Assembly: GCF_011762485.1 (NCBI RefSeq)
Contig: NZ_JAAKGI010000001.1
Span: forward strand, 124,001 to 188,000
Origin: Yeosuana marina
GTDB lineage: Bacteria; Bacteroidota; Bacteroidia; Flavobacteriales; Flavobacteriaceae
Direction of reading: 5' to 3'
DNA: 64,000 nucleotides
This document shows positions 45,716 through 55,357 of this stretch, piece after piece (the first letter of the stretch is position 1; each line of letters begins with the position of its first letter). The position numbers and the translations under genes are program-made. A model generated the notes under the pieces. The model worked only from the letters and a program-made list of their open reading frames with translations. It made no database searches and was not told the DNA's origin.

Positions 45716-47686
45716 CTATTTAAAATTTGAAATACCTTCCTTTAACCAGTTAAGATAAGTTTCGACATCAGGAGTATAAGCCACAGGATCTATCAGGTTT
45801 TCTTCATTATGATCCATTAACACATACATAGGTTGCGTGTTTGCTTTATATTTTATTGTTTGTAATTCGCTCCACTTCTGTCCTATGTATTTAAGTTTCT
45901 TGCCCGGATTTAACTTAGACTCTACAACATCCTCATCTGCTAAAGGGCGTTTATCATCTACATAAAGTGAAATAAGAACCACATCATTTTTAAGGATGTC
46001 CAAAACATCAGGCTTAATCCAAACGTTATTTTCCATTTTTCTACAGTTGACACAGGCATGTCCTGTAAAATCAATCATCACAGGTTTGCCTACTTTTTTA
46101 GCATATGCCAATCCTTTATCGTAATCGTTAAAAGCCAAAATATCATGAGGCGCCATTAAATGAGCTCCTTCTGGAATTTCGTCATGATTCGCTGAAACAG
46201 TTCCAGAACCTAGTTTTGTAAAACCAACGCCGTAAGGGGATTCTCCATAATGTTGTGGTGGAGGAAAGGCATTTATTAAATTTAACGGTGCTCCCCAAAG
46301 ACCAGGAACCATATAGATGGTAAAAGATAAGGCTATTAATCCCAAACTTAACCTACCAACAGAAATATGGGTTATTGGTGAATCATGTGGTAATTGTATT
46401 TTTCCAAATAAATAAAAAGCTAAAACTCCAAAAATAGCAATCCAAATAGCGATAAAGACTTCACGCTCTAAAAAGTGAGCTTGCAATACCAAGTCGGCAT
46501 TCGATAAAAATTTAAACGCTAATGCCAATTCTAAAAAACCTAAAACCACCTTAACAGTGTTTAACCAGCCGCCTGATTTTGGCAGTGAATTTAACCACCC
46601 CGGAAAGGCTGCAAATAATGCAAATGGTAAGGCTATGGCTAATGAAAAGCCTAACATACCAACAATTGGACCTACTTGACTTCCGCCAGCCGCGGCCTGT
46701 ACCAATAAGGTCCCGACGATAGGGCCTGTACAAGAAAATGATACAATAGCCAAGGCTAAGGCCATGAAAAAGATTCCAATAAATCCTCCTTTATCGGCTT
46801 GAGAATCTACTTTATTCGCCCATTTGTTGGGTAACATAATTTCAAAAGCCCCTAAAAAGGATACTGCAAAAATTATTAGTAGTATAAAGAATGCAATATT
46901 AAACCATACGTTGGTTGATAATGCATTTAAGGCATCAGCTCCAAATATTAAGCTTACAAAAATGCCCAGCAATACGTAAATGACAATAATTGAAATGCCA
47001 TAAATAATAGCATTTCTAATACCTTTTGCCTTAGTTTTACTTTGTTTCGTAAAGAAACTTACTGTCATTGGAATCATTGGGAACACACAAGGTGTTAGCA
47101 AGGCTGCAAAACCAGAGAAAAAGGCAATGATAAAAATAGACCATAACCCTTTTTGCGATTCTGACTTATTTTTTGAAACAGCACCACCTTTATCAGCTTT
47201 TACAATAGTCTTTGATGCTTCAGCAGCCTCTTTATTATTGGCTAAATTAAATACTAAATCAACCTCTTTTGGAGGTGTACAGTTTGTATCGTTACATGCC
47301 ATAAATTCAACAAAAGCATTGATGGTAGCAACCCCTTTTTGTACTTTTACCTTTTGTTTGAAAATCGCTGATTTTTCGAAATACTTAATCTTCATTTGAA
47401 AAACAGGATCATCAATGGTGTGTCCTTCTTCTTCAGAGGTGTTTCCAACTATTTTAATGGTGCCCTCACTGTCATCATAGGTAAATGTTGTTGATATGGG
47501 ACCATCTTCTGGAACCTTTTGTGAGTATAAGTGCCAACCCGATTCTATAGTTGCTTTAGATACTAGTTCGTATTCACTATCAGATAGTTTTTCTACAGAT
47601 GTGCTCCATTTTACAGGGTTTAATATTTGTGCATGCCCAGAAAATGATAAGACTAATACAGTTAAGACAAAAAGAAACTTTCTCAT
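45716..47686 (-). CDS. Thiol:disulfide interchange protein DsbD
   Basis: A 656-residue inner-membrane reductase that carries electrons from cytoplasmic thioredoxin to the periplasm. A TTG at 47698 is possible, but the ATG at 47686 starts a proper signal peptide (MRKFLFVLTVLVLSF...). Order of parts: N-terminal DsbD-alpha domain with the Cys pair in ACNDTNCTPP near 130; eight-helix CcdA-like core with TPCVFPMIPM near 200 and SFSCTGPIVG near 315; C-terminal thioredoxin domain with CVNC near 545. The upstream gene is a stand-alone copy of the N-terminal domain, 15 bp away. Confidence 0.93.
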   Translation of the reverse strand: MRKFLFVLTVLVLSFSGHAQILNPVKWSTSVEKLSDSEYELVSKATIESGWHLYSQKVPEDGPISTTFTYDDSEGTIKIVGNTSEEEGHTIDDPVFQMKIKYFEKSAIFKQKVKVQKGVATINAFVEFMACNDTNCTPPKEVDLVFNLANNKEAAEASKTIVKADKGGAVSKNKSESQKGLWSIFIIAFFSGFAALLTPCVFPMIPMTVSFFTKQSKTKAKGIRNAIIYGISIIVIYVLLGIFVSLIFGADALNALSTNVWFNIAFFILLIIFAVSFLGAFEIMLPNKWANKVDSQADKGGFIGIFFMALALAIVSFSCTGPIVGTLLVQAAAGGSQVGPIVGMLGFSLAIALPFALFAAFPGWLNSLPKSGGWLNTVKVVLGFLELALAFKFLSNADLVLQAHFLEREVFIAIWIAIFGVLAFYLFGKIQLPHDSPITHISVGRLSLGLIALSFTIYMVPGLWGAPLNLINAFPPPQHYGESPYGVGFTKLGSGTVSANHDEIPEGAHLMAPHDILAFNDYDKGLAYAKKVGKPVMIDFTGHACVNCRKMENNVWIKPDVLDILKNDVVLISLYVDDKRPLADEDVVESKLNPGKKLKYIGQKWSELQTIKYKANTQPMYVLMDHNEENLIDPVAYTPDVETYLNWLKEGISNFK

Positions 47687-47701
47687 TAAATCAATCAATT
47701 T

Positions 47702-48157
47702 TTAATTTACGTTGAATACCAAATCTACTTCTGTAGGCGGTAAGCATCTACTATCATCACAAACCATAAACTCTACAGTTGCGTTTACTTTAAATGCTTC
47801 TTTTGTTTTTAATTTTATTCGTTGTTTAAAGGATGCTTTGGTCTCAAAAAACTTTATTTTCATTCCAAAAACAGGGTCGTCAATAGTTCGACCTTCATCT
47901 TCTATTGTATTTCCCTTTTTTAAAAACTTGCCATTACCTTGAAATGTAAACGTTGTTGCAATAGGGCCACCTTCTGGAACCGTCTGTGAATACAAATGCC
48001 AATGTTCGTCAATATTAGCAGTTGCAATCAGTTCGTATTCTGTATCAGATATTTTTTTAACTGATGCCTCCCATTTTACAGGCTTTAAAATTTGAGCCTG
48101 CCCAACACTAACCATTATAAGGGCAAAAGCTAAAATTATATGTTTCATATTGTTCAC
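47702..48157 (-). CDS. Stand-alone DsbD N-terminal (alpha) domain protein
   Basis: A 151-residue periplasmic protein with a signal peptide (about 1-20, VGQAQ), strongly similar to the first 150 residues of the adjacent DsbD (shared ILxPVKW, YELxxxATI, HLYSQxVPExGPI, TIDDPVFxMKIK, PPxEVDLVFN). The redox cysteine pair is kept (VCDDSRCLPP). It probably receives electrons from the DsbD core and hands them to other partners. The tandem arrangement indicates a local duplication. It is coupled to dsbD by a short gap. Confidence 0.82.
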   Translation of the reverse strand: MNNMKHIILAFALIMVSVGQAQILKPVKWEASVKKISDTEYELIATANIDEHWHLYSQTVPEGGPIATTFTFQGNGKFLKKGNTIEDEGRTIDDPVFGMKIKFFETKASFKQRIKLKTKEAFKVNATVEFMVCDDSRCLPPTEVDLVFNVN

Positions 48158-48159
48158 TT

Positions 48160-50973
48160 TTATTGTTTCGGTTTAAATACAACTTCAAACGATTTTCCCC
48201 CACCTTCAAGAACTTCTTTTGCTATTCCTTGAATATTATCTTTAGACATTTTATTTACAATATCCTCAAAGTTTTTAGGATCATTGATATTTTCATTATA
48301 TCTAAAATAATTTGTAAGCAAACTCATATCGTATCCATTTTTGTCTTTTGCTTGCTCACGCTCTTTTATAAAGTTTGTTCTAATTTTATTTAAATCGTCA
48401 TCGCTAATATTACCATCAGCAATTTTTTGTAATTCAGTATTTACAATATCTACTAATTTATCAACCATATCTGGGTTACAATCAAATTTAAAACCCACAT
48501 AAGCCAATGATTTAGGTTCTCTCATAAAAATCGCAAAAGCAGATGGACTATAAGCTCCTCCTTCAGACTCTCTAACAGTTTCGTCAACTCGTAATTGTAA
48601 AATATCACCTAAAGCTTTCGTGTAAATAAAGTTTTCATTTGAGTAAGGCATTTCCTTTTTATAAGCAATATTTACAGTAGCCTTAGGATCTTCCATGGTT
48701 AAGTAGATATCCTTATCAATGTTGTTTGATAGCCATTCTGCTCCATTATTTTTGTACGTTTCAGTTACATTTTTAGTAGGAATACTGGCAATGTATTTTT
48801 CTAAAAGAGGTTTTAACTCCTCTTCTTTAACATCGCCTATAATGAAAAACTCAAAATCTGAAGCATCTGCAAAACGTTCTTTATAAATATTTTTAATCTT
48901 TTCAAATGAAATAGCATCAGCATAATCTTGATTAAAAATATGCTTTTTAGGATTGTTTTTTCCGTATAGAGTAACTGTTAAGCTATCTCTCATCTTCTCA
49001 TCTAAATTTTTACTTCTTCTAACGACATAATCGTCTATATTACTCTCTAAAACTTGAAACGCATCGGCATCAAAACGAGGTTTTACAAAGTAAACATATA
49101 CCATTTGTAACATGGTTTCTACATCTTTTGTGTTCGAAGATCCTGAAAGTGACTCTGTAATATCATCAAGACCAATTCTTACATTAGCAGTTTTTCCTGC
49201 TAATATTTTTTGCAAATCAGTTGCATTAAAATCACCTAAACCAGACATTGAAATTAAATTACCTAACAAGTTTGCAGAAGGCAACTCATCATCACTTAAA
49301 AGCGAGGTTCCTCCATAGCTAACAGCATTCAAAGAGACCTTATCCTTTTCTTTATCAACAAACTTATAATGTACTTTTATACCGTTACTCAAGACAAATG
49401 TTGTTGCTCCAGTTTCTTTATTAGGTGTTGTTTTTAAGACCTTACCATCTTGAATATTTAAATCTGACACCAACGTTTTTCCATCCAATGACTCTGAATA
49501 CGGCTGAATTGACGAATCATTTTCAACAGTTGATATAATATCTTTAGCCTGGTCTTCTGTTAAATTATCTTTACCCTCTACGCCTGTGACATTAAGATAT
49601 CTATTTTCTTTGGAATATAGTCGCTTAATCGTTTCATGGAGTTGTTGTGGTGTGATTTCTTTAAAAATTTGCTTTGCTAACTCATATTCCTTTTCAACAT
49701 CCGTCATTGTACTATTTGATAAAAAGTTGCTTTGGATAACGTTCTCTATTTTATCATGGCTGATATCGTTTTTTTGCGCAATTTGATTTTCATAAGAACT
49801 TTTAATATCGGCAATAGATCTATCAATTTCTGAAGGTGTGAATCCAAATTTTACAGATCGTTCTACTTCAGTTAACACCTCTTTAAATGCTTCTTTTTCT
49901 TTGTTAGGCTTTGGATATATTTGGATACTAAAAACATTAGAAGATCTAGTAAATTGACCATATCCAACAAAAGCCGCTAAAAAGCTAGCATCGGGCTTTT
50001 GAGACAGTTCAGAAATTCTTGCAGACAACATACTGGTTGCCATAGATTCTAACAAAGAACGTTTTAAATCGGCAACCGTTTCTGGTTTTAGTGATTTTTT
50101 ATGACGAATTCCAAACGTAATAGATGCTGTTGAAACCTCTGGATCCGTACCCAAAGTATATCCCATTTCTTTATTATCTGGAATATCTACTATAACTCGC
50201 TCTTTTGGATTTTTAACAGGTGGAATATTAGAAAATTTCTCTTTAATTTTTTGCTCTATCTCATCCACATTTACATCACCAATAACAGCGATAGCTTGTA
50301 AATCTGTACGATACCAGTCGTGATAAAAATCGCGTAACGCTTTATAATCAAAACCTTCAACCACAGACATTAAGCCTATTGGTAATCTATCGGCATATTT
50401 TGAATGGTTAAATGTAATAGGCAAAGCTTTTTCAAATAAACGTCTACGCCCATTTTGACCAGAACGCCATTCCTCTTTTATAACACCTCGCTCTGCATCA
50501 ATTTCTTCATCCGTTAACAGAAGATAATTGGACCAATCATTCAATACCGTTAAACAGGTGTCTATCAACCCATCCTTCGTTGGTATATTGTCTAAATTAT
50601 AAACGGTTTCATCAAAACCAGTATAAGCATTAATGTCTTTACCAAAAACAGCTCCATGTTTTTGAAGCGTATTTAAAATGCCTTTACCTGGAAAATGTTC
50701 GGTTCCGTTAAAAGCCATGTGTTCTAAGAAATGGGCTAATCCACGTTGATCCTCATTTTCTAAAATAGAACCTACATTTTGAATAATATAATAACTAGCG
50801 GCATCTTTTACAACATCTGTACTTTTTATATAGTAGGTCATTCCGTTGGGCAAAACACCTTTTTTAATGGTTTGATCTACAGGTAATGGACTTTCATAGT
50901 TTAATGGTTGGGCTACAGCTTTAAACGTAAAAGCCACAAATAGAGTAAAAAGAAAAATTAAAGTGCGTTTCAT
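48160..50973 (-). CDS. M16 family zinc protease (pitrilysin-like)
   Basis: A 937-residue secreted metalloprotease made of two pitrilysin-type halves. The start is taken as the ATG at 50973 (MKRTLIFLF...), three codons inside another ATG at 50982, because it gives a normal signal peptide ending near AVAQ. The inverted zinc motif HxxEH is in FLEHMAFNGTEHF near residue 83, and the third ligand Glu is in RGVIKEEW near 165. The second half lacks the motif, as in other long members. It is 2 bp from the DsbD-domain gene. Confidence 0.93.
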   Translation of the reverse strand: MKRTLIFLFTLFVAFTFKAVAQPLNYESPLPVDQTIKKGVLPNGMTYYIKSTDVVKDAASYYIIQNVGSILENEDQRGLAHFLEHMAFNGTEHFPGKGILNTLQKHGAVFGKDINAYTGFDETVYNLDNIPTKDGLIDTCLTVLNDWSNYLLLTDEEIDAERGVIKEEWRSGQNGRRRLFEKALPITFNHSKYADRLPIGLMSVVEGFDYKALRDFYHDWYRTDLQAIAVIGDVNVDEIEQKIKEKFSNIPPVKNPKERVIVDIPDNKEMGYTLGTDPEVSTASITFGIRHKKSLKPETVADLKRSLLESMATSMLSARISELSQKPDASFLAAFVGYGQFTRSSNVFSIQIYPKPNKEKEAFKEVLTEVERSVKFGFTPSEIDRSIADIKSSYENQIAQKNDISHDKIENVIQSNFLSNSTMTDVEKEYELAKQIFKEITPQQLHETIKRLYSKENRYLNVTGVEGKDNLTEDQAKDIISTVENDSSIQPYSESLDGKTLVSDLNIQDGKVLKTTPNKETGATTFVLSNGIKVHYKFVDKEKDKVSLNAVSYGGTSLLSDDELPSANLLGNLISMSGLGDFNATDLQKILAGKTANVRIGLDDITESLSGSSNTKDVETMLQMVYVYFVKPRFDADAFQVLESNIDDYVVRRSKNLDEKMRDSLTVTLYGKNNPKKHIFNQDYADAISFEKIKNIYKERFADASDFEFFIIGDVKEEELKPLLEKYIASIPTKNVTETYKNNGAEWLSNNIDKDIYLTMEDPKATVNIAYKKEMPYSNENFIYTKALGDILQLRVDETVRESEGGAYSPSAFAIFMREPKSLAYVGFKFDCNPDMVDKLVDIVNTELQKIADGNISDDDLNKIRTNFIKEREQAKDKNGYDMSLLTNYFRYNENINDPKNFEDIVNKMSKDNIQGIAKEVLEGGGKSFEVVFKPKQ

Positions 50974-51145
50974 AAAAATCATATGTGTTTAAGGCCAAAA
51001 ATGGCTACTTGTTTATAACGTTGAAGATAATTTCTGTCAAATTTAAGTATTTGAAATTGTTTTTTTATTAATATTAATCTAAATAAAGTACAAGTATTTG
51101 TTGTAGTTTGTTTGTCTTATCATGTTTTGTTGCTAAAATTAACAA

Positions 51146-51189
51146 TTAAAAAGAAAAGCTTTGCGGTATCGCAAAGCTTTTCTTTTTAA
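51146..51189 (-). terminator. Strong bidirectional terminator downstream of dabA
   Basis: A perfect 20-bp inverted repeat (51146-51165 with 51170-51189) with a 4-nt loop GTAT, with A's on one side and T's on the other, so it works on both strands. Here it closes the dab operon. Confidence 0.9.
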
Positions 51190-51261
51190 TTAATTAGTAA
51201 TATAATCCTTTCCATATATAGCACGAATTCTATCCAATTCGCGACATAATGCCTTAGCCTT

Positions 51262-53637
51262 TTAAACTTCTGCTTCTTCTTTTATCAAGTACTCCTCTAT
51301 ATTGACTTCCTTTTCTGTTGTTGAAATCCATTGCATATCTTGTCTATAACGCTTAAATGCATTGTCTTTTTCTGGATCCATAACCGTTAAATATATCCAT
51401 TCATTATCAAGTAAGTTTTTAAGGTTTTCATTTCTTGATAAAATAGTATTTACCCAATCTACAGGAGCTTGAATAAACACTGCTAAGCGAAGTGGTTGGT
51501 GATACATCTCTTGATCTGTTTGTTTTAAAGATTGAAGTGGTAAACCCATTTTAAGATCGCCACCGTTACCCTGTAAAACACCAAACTTGCCAGTAATATT
51601 ATGGGTTATTTTAGAACCACCTCCAAAAGTATCATTATCAACCGTTGAAAAATAGTAATGATTGTTAATCCATTGTGTAACTACCATAGGTCCCTGCATA
51701 ATACCTTCTAAAGCTTTTCCATTGTCATCTTGCTCCCATTGATATGAATGAAGAAAACATCGTCCGTCTAAATGTGCGCCTTGAGTAAGTGTTCGAGGCC
51801 CAATAATAAATCCAGCATTTTTTGCTAAGCCCCATTCTGGTCTGGTATCGCTCCAATCGTTTGCTTTTTTATTTGCCAACGTCACACTTTTATCGTTATA
51901 TAATCTTTCTTTAGTGGCTGTTTGTTGTGCTTGTAATAAATTTAACTTTAAATTTTCAAGCCTTTCTTTATGTGAAGCTGGTACTGCTGAATCAAAAATT
52001 TCAATATCGTCTGTGGTTGTATTATGTTCTGCTCCAATAAAAATAGTGTCTTCGGGAATCATTATGTTAAAATTTGATGCTAGACTTTCTCTAACTTCTT
52101 TTAGGTTTGCCAATTTAGCAAGCATACGAGCATTATGCCTTCCCGGGCTAGCTGCACACGCGCCACAATCTAAACTTGAACCAAAAGGGTTATTTGCAGT
52201 ATGACTTCCGTGTCCAACAAATAAGACCAATGGTGAAAATTGTTTCCAACCCATAAGATCGAAAGCAGATTTAACAATTGCTACTTTTTCGGTTAAAGGA
52301 ATTCCTGCGTGTCCCTCATCTTTAGCTATTACATTTTTATTAATTTCTGGCTCGCAAATACTCTCGTAGCTCGACATGGATGTCTTTTTAAAACTATAAA
52401 GAAAACCTGGCGTTAGTGTTCTTCCAAGAATTGAAAGTCCATAATAAAAACCAGCCCCTTCTACAAATCCAAAAGCAGATGGCAGCATATTTTTCATACG
52501 CTTAAGAACATAGTTTCTAAATTTTAAAAGCTTTCTTTTCTTTTCGTAGACAACTTTCTTTTTGTCTTGATGCTTTTGTGCAATTTCTGAAGTTTTATAG
52601 GCAGAAGCAACGATTGGCGGACATGCCTTTTTGGTTAATCCATCATTTAAACTTTCATAATCCATGGCAATCCCAAAAAATCCTGCGTAACCATAGGTTT
52701 CGTAATTTCCGCTAGCCTCAACATGCCGTCTTATAGATTCAGATCGTGTATCAATACAGAAAACCATTTGAGCATCAGGAACACTTTGACTATGGTTGCT
52801 ATTTGCATTTTTTGAGTCTTTCAATTTGGCCATAATCTGATTTTGACTTGTGTTTTCCCAAGCTTTTAACCAAATGTATTGCAATTTTAATAGGCTAAGA
52901 TTTTCTTCAATTTTATCTTCCTTTGGAAAAATGTCTACGTTAATGTTTTTAGCAACCCATAATCGAACTGCTAAATAATCTTTTAAACTGATAGGATATT
53001 TTTGTTGCCAAAGCGAGTTGGCTTCTGTTCTGTAATTAATATATCCCGTCCATCCTGGCAACGCCGCAAGATGAGATGTAAATAATTTTGTATAATCTTC
53101 TTCTTGATAGTCTTTAAGTATTATAGAAAGTGTTTCTTCGCTAGTCTTAGGTATTTTAGTTAAAAAGGATGGTTTTATATCACTATCATATTTTACCAAT
53201 TTTCTCCAAGCTTTGTAAAACCCTTGTTTTTTATTTGGCATTTCCCATTCTGCCAATCCTTCGTCCATAAATGCAGCTAACCACTTAGCCATAATTCTAT
53301 CTAAATCACGACTTGGTTGTTTTGTGATACTCTTTTTTTGAGTTTCTAATTCTCTTAGATAATATTCTGGAGTATTCATAAAACCATTTTCTAAGAGTAA
53401 ATCGATGAGCTCATTTTCATCAATTTCTCCTTGATTCCAAGCTTGACGATACATTGAAGCTTCAGGAAAAACCTTTGCGCCTAACACCCGTTCTGCATAT
53501 TTAACTGCTTTTTGAAAAGGCATTTTCTCATAACCTGATAATGGGTTTGAAGTTACAAAAGAATATAGTGGCCATGTTTTCCCTATAACTTTTGACGCTT
53601 CATTAATGCACGTATCAATATGTGTTTGATGATTCAT
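51262..53637 (-). CDS. dabA: Inorganic carbon transporter subunit DabA (DUF2309)
   Basis: A 791-residue cytosolic partner of the DabAB complex, which takes up inorganic carbon using the membrane proton or cation gradient and contains a beta-carbonic-anhydrase-like zinc site. The four site residues are present: Cys294 and Asp296 in VFCIDTRSES, His476 in VGHGSHTANN and Cys491 in DCGACAA, with the same Cys-x-Asp and 15-residue His-Cys spacing as described for Halothiobacillus DabA2. It follows dabB after 12 bp. The frame stays open for 23 sense codons after the TAA. In a heterotroph it likely supplies bicarbonate or CO2 for carboxylases. Confidence 0.92.
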   Translation of the reverse strand: MNHQTHIDTCINEASKVIGKTWPLYSFVTSNPLSGYEKMPFQKAVKYAERVLGAKVFPEASMYRQAWNQGEIDENELIDLLLENGFMNTPEYYLRELETQKKSITKQPSRDLDRIMAKWLAAFMDEGLAEWEMPNKKQGFYKAWRKLVKYDSDIKPSFLTKIPKTSEETLSIILKDYQEEDYTKLFTSHLAALPGWTGYINYRTEANSLWQQKYPISLKDYLAVRLWVAKNINVDIFPKEDKIEENLSLLKLQYIWLKAWENTSQNQIMAKLKDSKNANSNHSQSVPDAQMVFCIDTRSESIRRHVEASGNYETYGYAGFFGIAMDYESLNDGLTKKACPPIVASAYKTSEIAQKHQDKKKVVYEKKRKLLKFRNYVLKRMKNMLPSAFGFVEGAGFYYGLSILGRTLTPGFLYSFKKTSMSSYESICEPEINKNVIAKDEGHAGIPLTEKVAIVKSAFDLMGWKQFSPLVLFVGHGSHTANNPFGSSLDCGACAASPGRHNARMLAKLANLKEVRESLASNFNIMIPEDTIFIGAEHNTTTDDIEIFDSAVPASHKERLENLKLNLLQAQQTATKERLYNDKSVTLANKKANDWSDTRPEWGLAKNAGFIIGPRTLTQGAHLDGRCFLHSYQWEQDDNGKALEGIMQGPMVVTQWINNHYYFSTVDNDTFGGGSKITHNITGKFGVLQGNGGDLKMGLPLQSLKQTDQEMYHQPLRLAVFIQAPVDWVNTILSRNENLKNLLDNEWIYLTVMDPEKDNAFKRYRQDMQWISTTEKEVNIEEYLIKEEAEV

Positions 53638-53649
53638 TATAACTGTTAT

Positions 53650-55104
53650 TTATGAGTTAAAAACTGTTTTTTTGTATGGTTGAGATGCATTTAATAATTT
53701 TATATATAACCATGGTACTTGGCGATAAATACCTAGTTTCATAATAAAAAATCCAACTAAAAACACAATGCCAAAAACAATCTGTACTGTTGAAAGAGGC
53801 AAGGGCTCTGGTATTGTAATCATATCTGCCATAAGCACAGTTACCGCATTGTACATTAAGGCATAAACTCCTATCCCAGCAATAAAAAACACTGGTGGAA
53901 AAATAACTTTTTGTATAACTGATAAGCTTTTTTGCTTCACGATATTATAAGTTAACTGCCCTACTGTAATAGCCACTATTAAGGTTAGAAAAATACCACT
54001 ATCTAAAGATGTTCCTTTGCCAGTTAAGCTTGTAAAAAGAAGAGCTCCTAGAATACCAAAAAACAAAACCGTTATTGCTTGTATTGGATTAATTTTAATT
54101 TTTATTGACTTTTGAGGGTTAGAATGTTCGATAACTTCTCCTGAAGAAAGGAATAAATAAGCTTTATAAAATCCGTGGAGAATAAGGTGAACAACAGCTG
54201 CATTAAAAAAGCCTAAACCACACTGCATTACCATAAAACCCATTTGAGCAATGGTTGAACACGCTAATTTTTGTTTTACATTAACTTGAAGCAGTTTGGT
54301 AAACTGAGCTATAATAGCTGTTAAACCTCCGATAACAAATAATATATTTAAGGTGTTTGATTCAAATAATAAGGTTGAAAATAACGCTAATAAAATTCCA
54401 GAACCATTTACAAAACCGGCATGCATTAATGCAGATGCTGGTGTTGGTGCGGTCATGGCAGAAAGTAACCATTTATGAAAAGGATATATAGCAGATTGGA
54501 TAATAGCTGCAATAATAATACATAAACTAGATAGTAGTAGAATATAAAAAGGCATACTACTCCAGTTTGCTGTGAGTCCTGATAGTGTAAAAGCATTACT
54601 TTGAAAGGCAGCAATAAGCACTCCAATAGTTAAAAAAATAGATCCTGCTAAAAAATACTTTTGTGTAAATTTTGCAGCTTCTCTAGATTCTTTCCAATTG
54701 GTATTAACACCAATTAATTTAGACATAAAAACACCCATTGCAAACCAAGAAAGAAGAAATGGTATTATGTGGTTTGACGCAACCAATACCATAACAGATA
54801 AGGTAAACCCAAGACATAATATCATAAATCGAGTGTGATATTTAAATCCTTTTAAATAATTCTCGCTATAGCTACTAACTATGGCGCTAAAAAATGTTAC
54901 CGTAGACCAAATTAAAAATGTAAAACCATTTAACTTAAAAATATGTCCTAAAGACCATTCTGGCATCTTAGGAAAATTAAAAACAAGAATAGCAACATTA
55001 CCAAAAAATAATAACCATAATATAATTGATAGTGCCCTGTAAAAAGATAAAGGCGACTGATTTTGTTGGATTATAGTGGTGTTTACGTTTTTTTCAATAT
55101 TCAT
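53650..55104 (-). CDS. dabB: Inorganic carbon transporter membrane subunit DabB (NuoL/MrpA-like)
   Basis: A 484-residue membrane protein with about 13 hydrophobic segments, homologous to proton-pumping antiporter subunits of complex I. The region HKWLLSAMTAPTPASALMHAGFVNGSGILL near 211-240 is the conserved Lys/Pro/His helix seen in NuoL and DabB, and KLACSTIAQMGFMVMQCGLGF near 280 is the following helix. It lies directly upstream of dabA, the pairing that distinguishes DabB from respiratory NuoL. No other complex I gene is close by. It is preceded by a 56-residue membrane protein gene 22 bp away. Confidence 0.9.
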   Translation of the reverse strand: MNIEKNVNTTIIQQNQSPLSFYRALSIILWLLFFGNVAILVFNFPKMPEWSLGHIFKLNGFTFLIWSTVTFFSAIVSSYSENYLKGFKYHTRFMILCLGFTLSVMVLVASNHIIPFLLSWFAMGVFMSKLIGVNTNWKESREAAKFTQKYFLAGSIFLTIGVLIAAFQSNAFTLSGLTANWSSMPFYILLLSSLCIIIAAIIQSAIYPFHKWLLSAMTAPTPASALMHAGFVNGSGILLALFSTLLFESNTLNILFVIGGLTAIIAQFTKLLQVNVKQKLACSTIAQMGFMVMQCGLGFFNAAVVHLILHGFYKAYLFLSSGEVIEHSNPQKSIKIKINPIQAITVLFFGILGALLFTSLTGKGTSLDSGIFLTLIVAITVGQLTYNIVKQKSLSVIQKVIFPPVFFIAGIGVYALMYNAVTVLMADMITIPEPLPLSTVQIVFGIVFLVGFFIMKLGIYRQVPWLYIKLLNASQPYKKTVFNS

Positions 55105-55126
55105 TTTAATACTTTTTATAAAGATT

Positions 55127-55297
55127 TTAATCTTGGATATTTTCTCTCATTTTACCTATAAAAACCAGTCCTAAAATAAAGCTACAGACAAATAACTCTT
55201 TCAAAAAGATAGAGTTATTAAAGTAAGACAATGCCATAAAGAAAAATAATAATCCCATTCCTGCTATTGGTAAAATGGTTGATTTTGAATGATTCAT
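55127..55297 (-). CDS. Small two-helix membrane protein in the dab operon
   Basis: A 56-codon reading frame with ATG at 55297 and TAA at 55127. The peptide starts MNHSKSTILPIAGMG, has one hydrophobic stretch (about 8-26), a short polar turn (NNSIFLKE) and a second hydrophobic stretch (about 35-48), and ends KMRENIQD. It is 22 bp upstream of dabB on the same strand, so it probably belongs to the operon. Size and topology suggest an accessory or stabilising subunit of DabB. I know of no named family for it. Confidence 0.6.
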   Translation of the reverse strand: MNHSKSTILPIAGMGLLFFFMALSYFNNSIFLKELFVCSFILGLVFIGKMRENIQD

Positions 55298-55357
55298 AAT
55301 TTGCTTATAATATTTAAACTTCTTCGTTAAAACATTTTGTGTTTTTCTAATAGATAC

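Noticed and set aside
51262-55104. Evidence for autotrophy
   Set aside because: DabAB alone transports inorganic carbon. No RuBisCO, phosphoribulokinase or carboxysome genes are in the window.
53650-55104. Respiratory complex I or Mrp antiporter subunit
   Set aside because: Only one NuoL-like gene is present and it is paired with a DUF2309 gene, which is the DabB arrangement.
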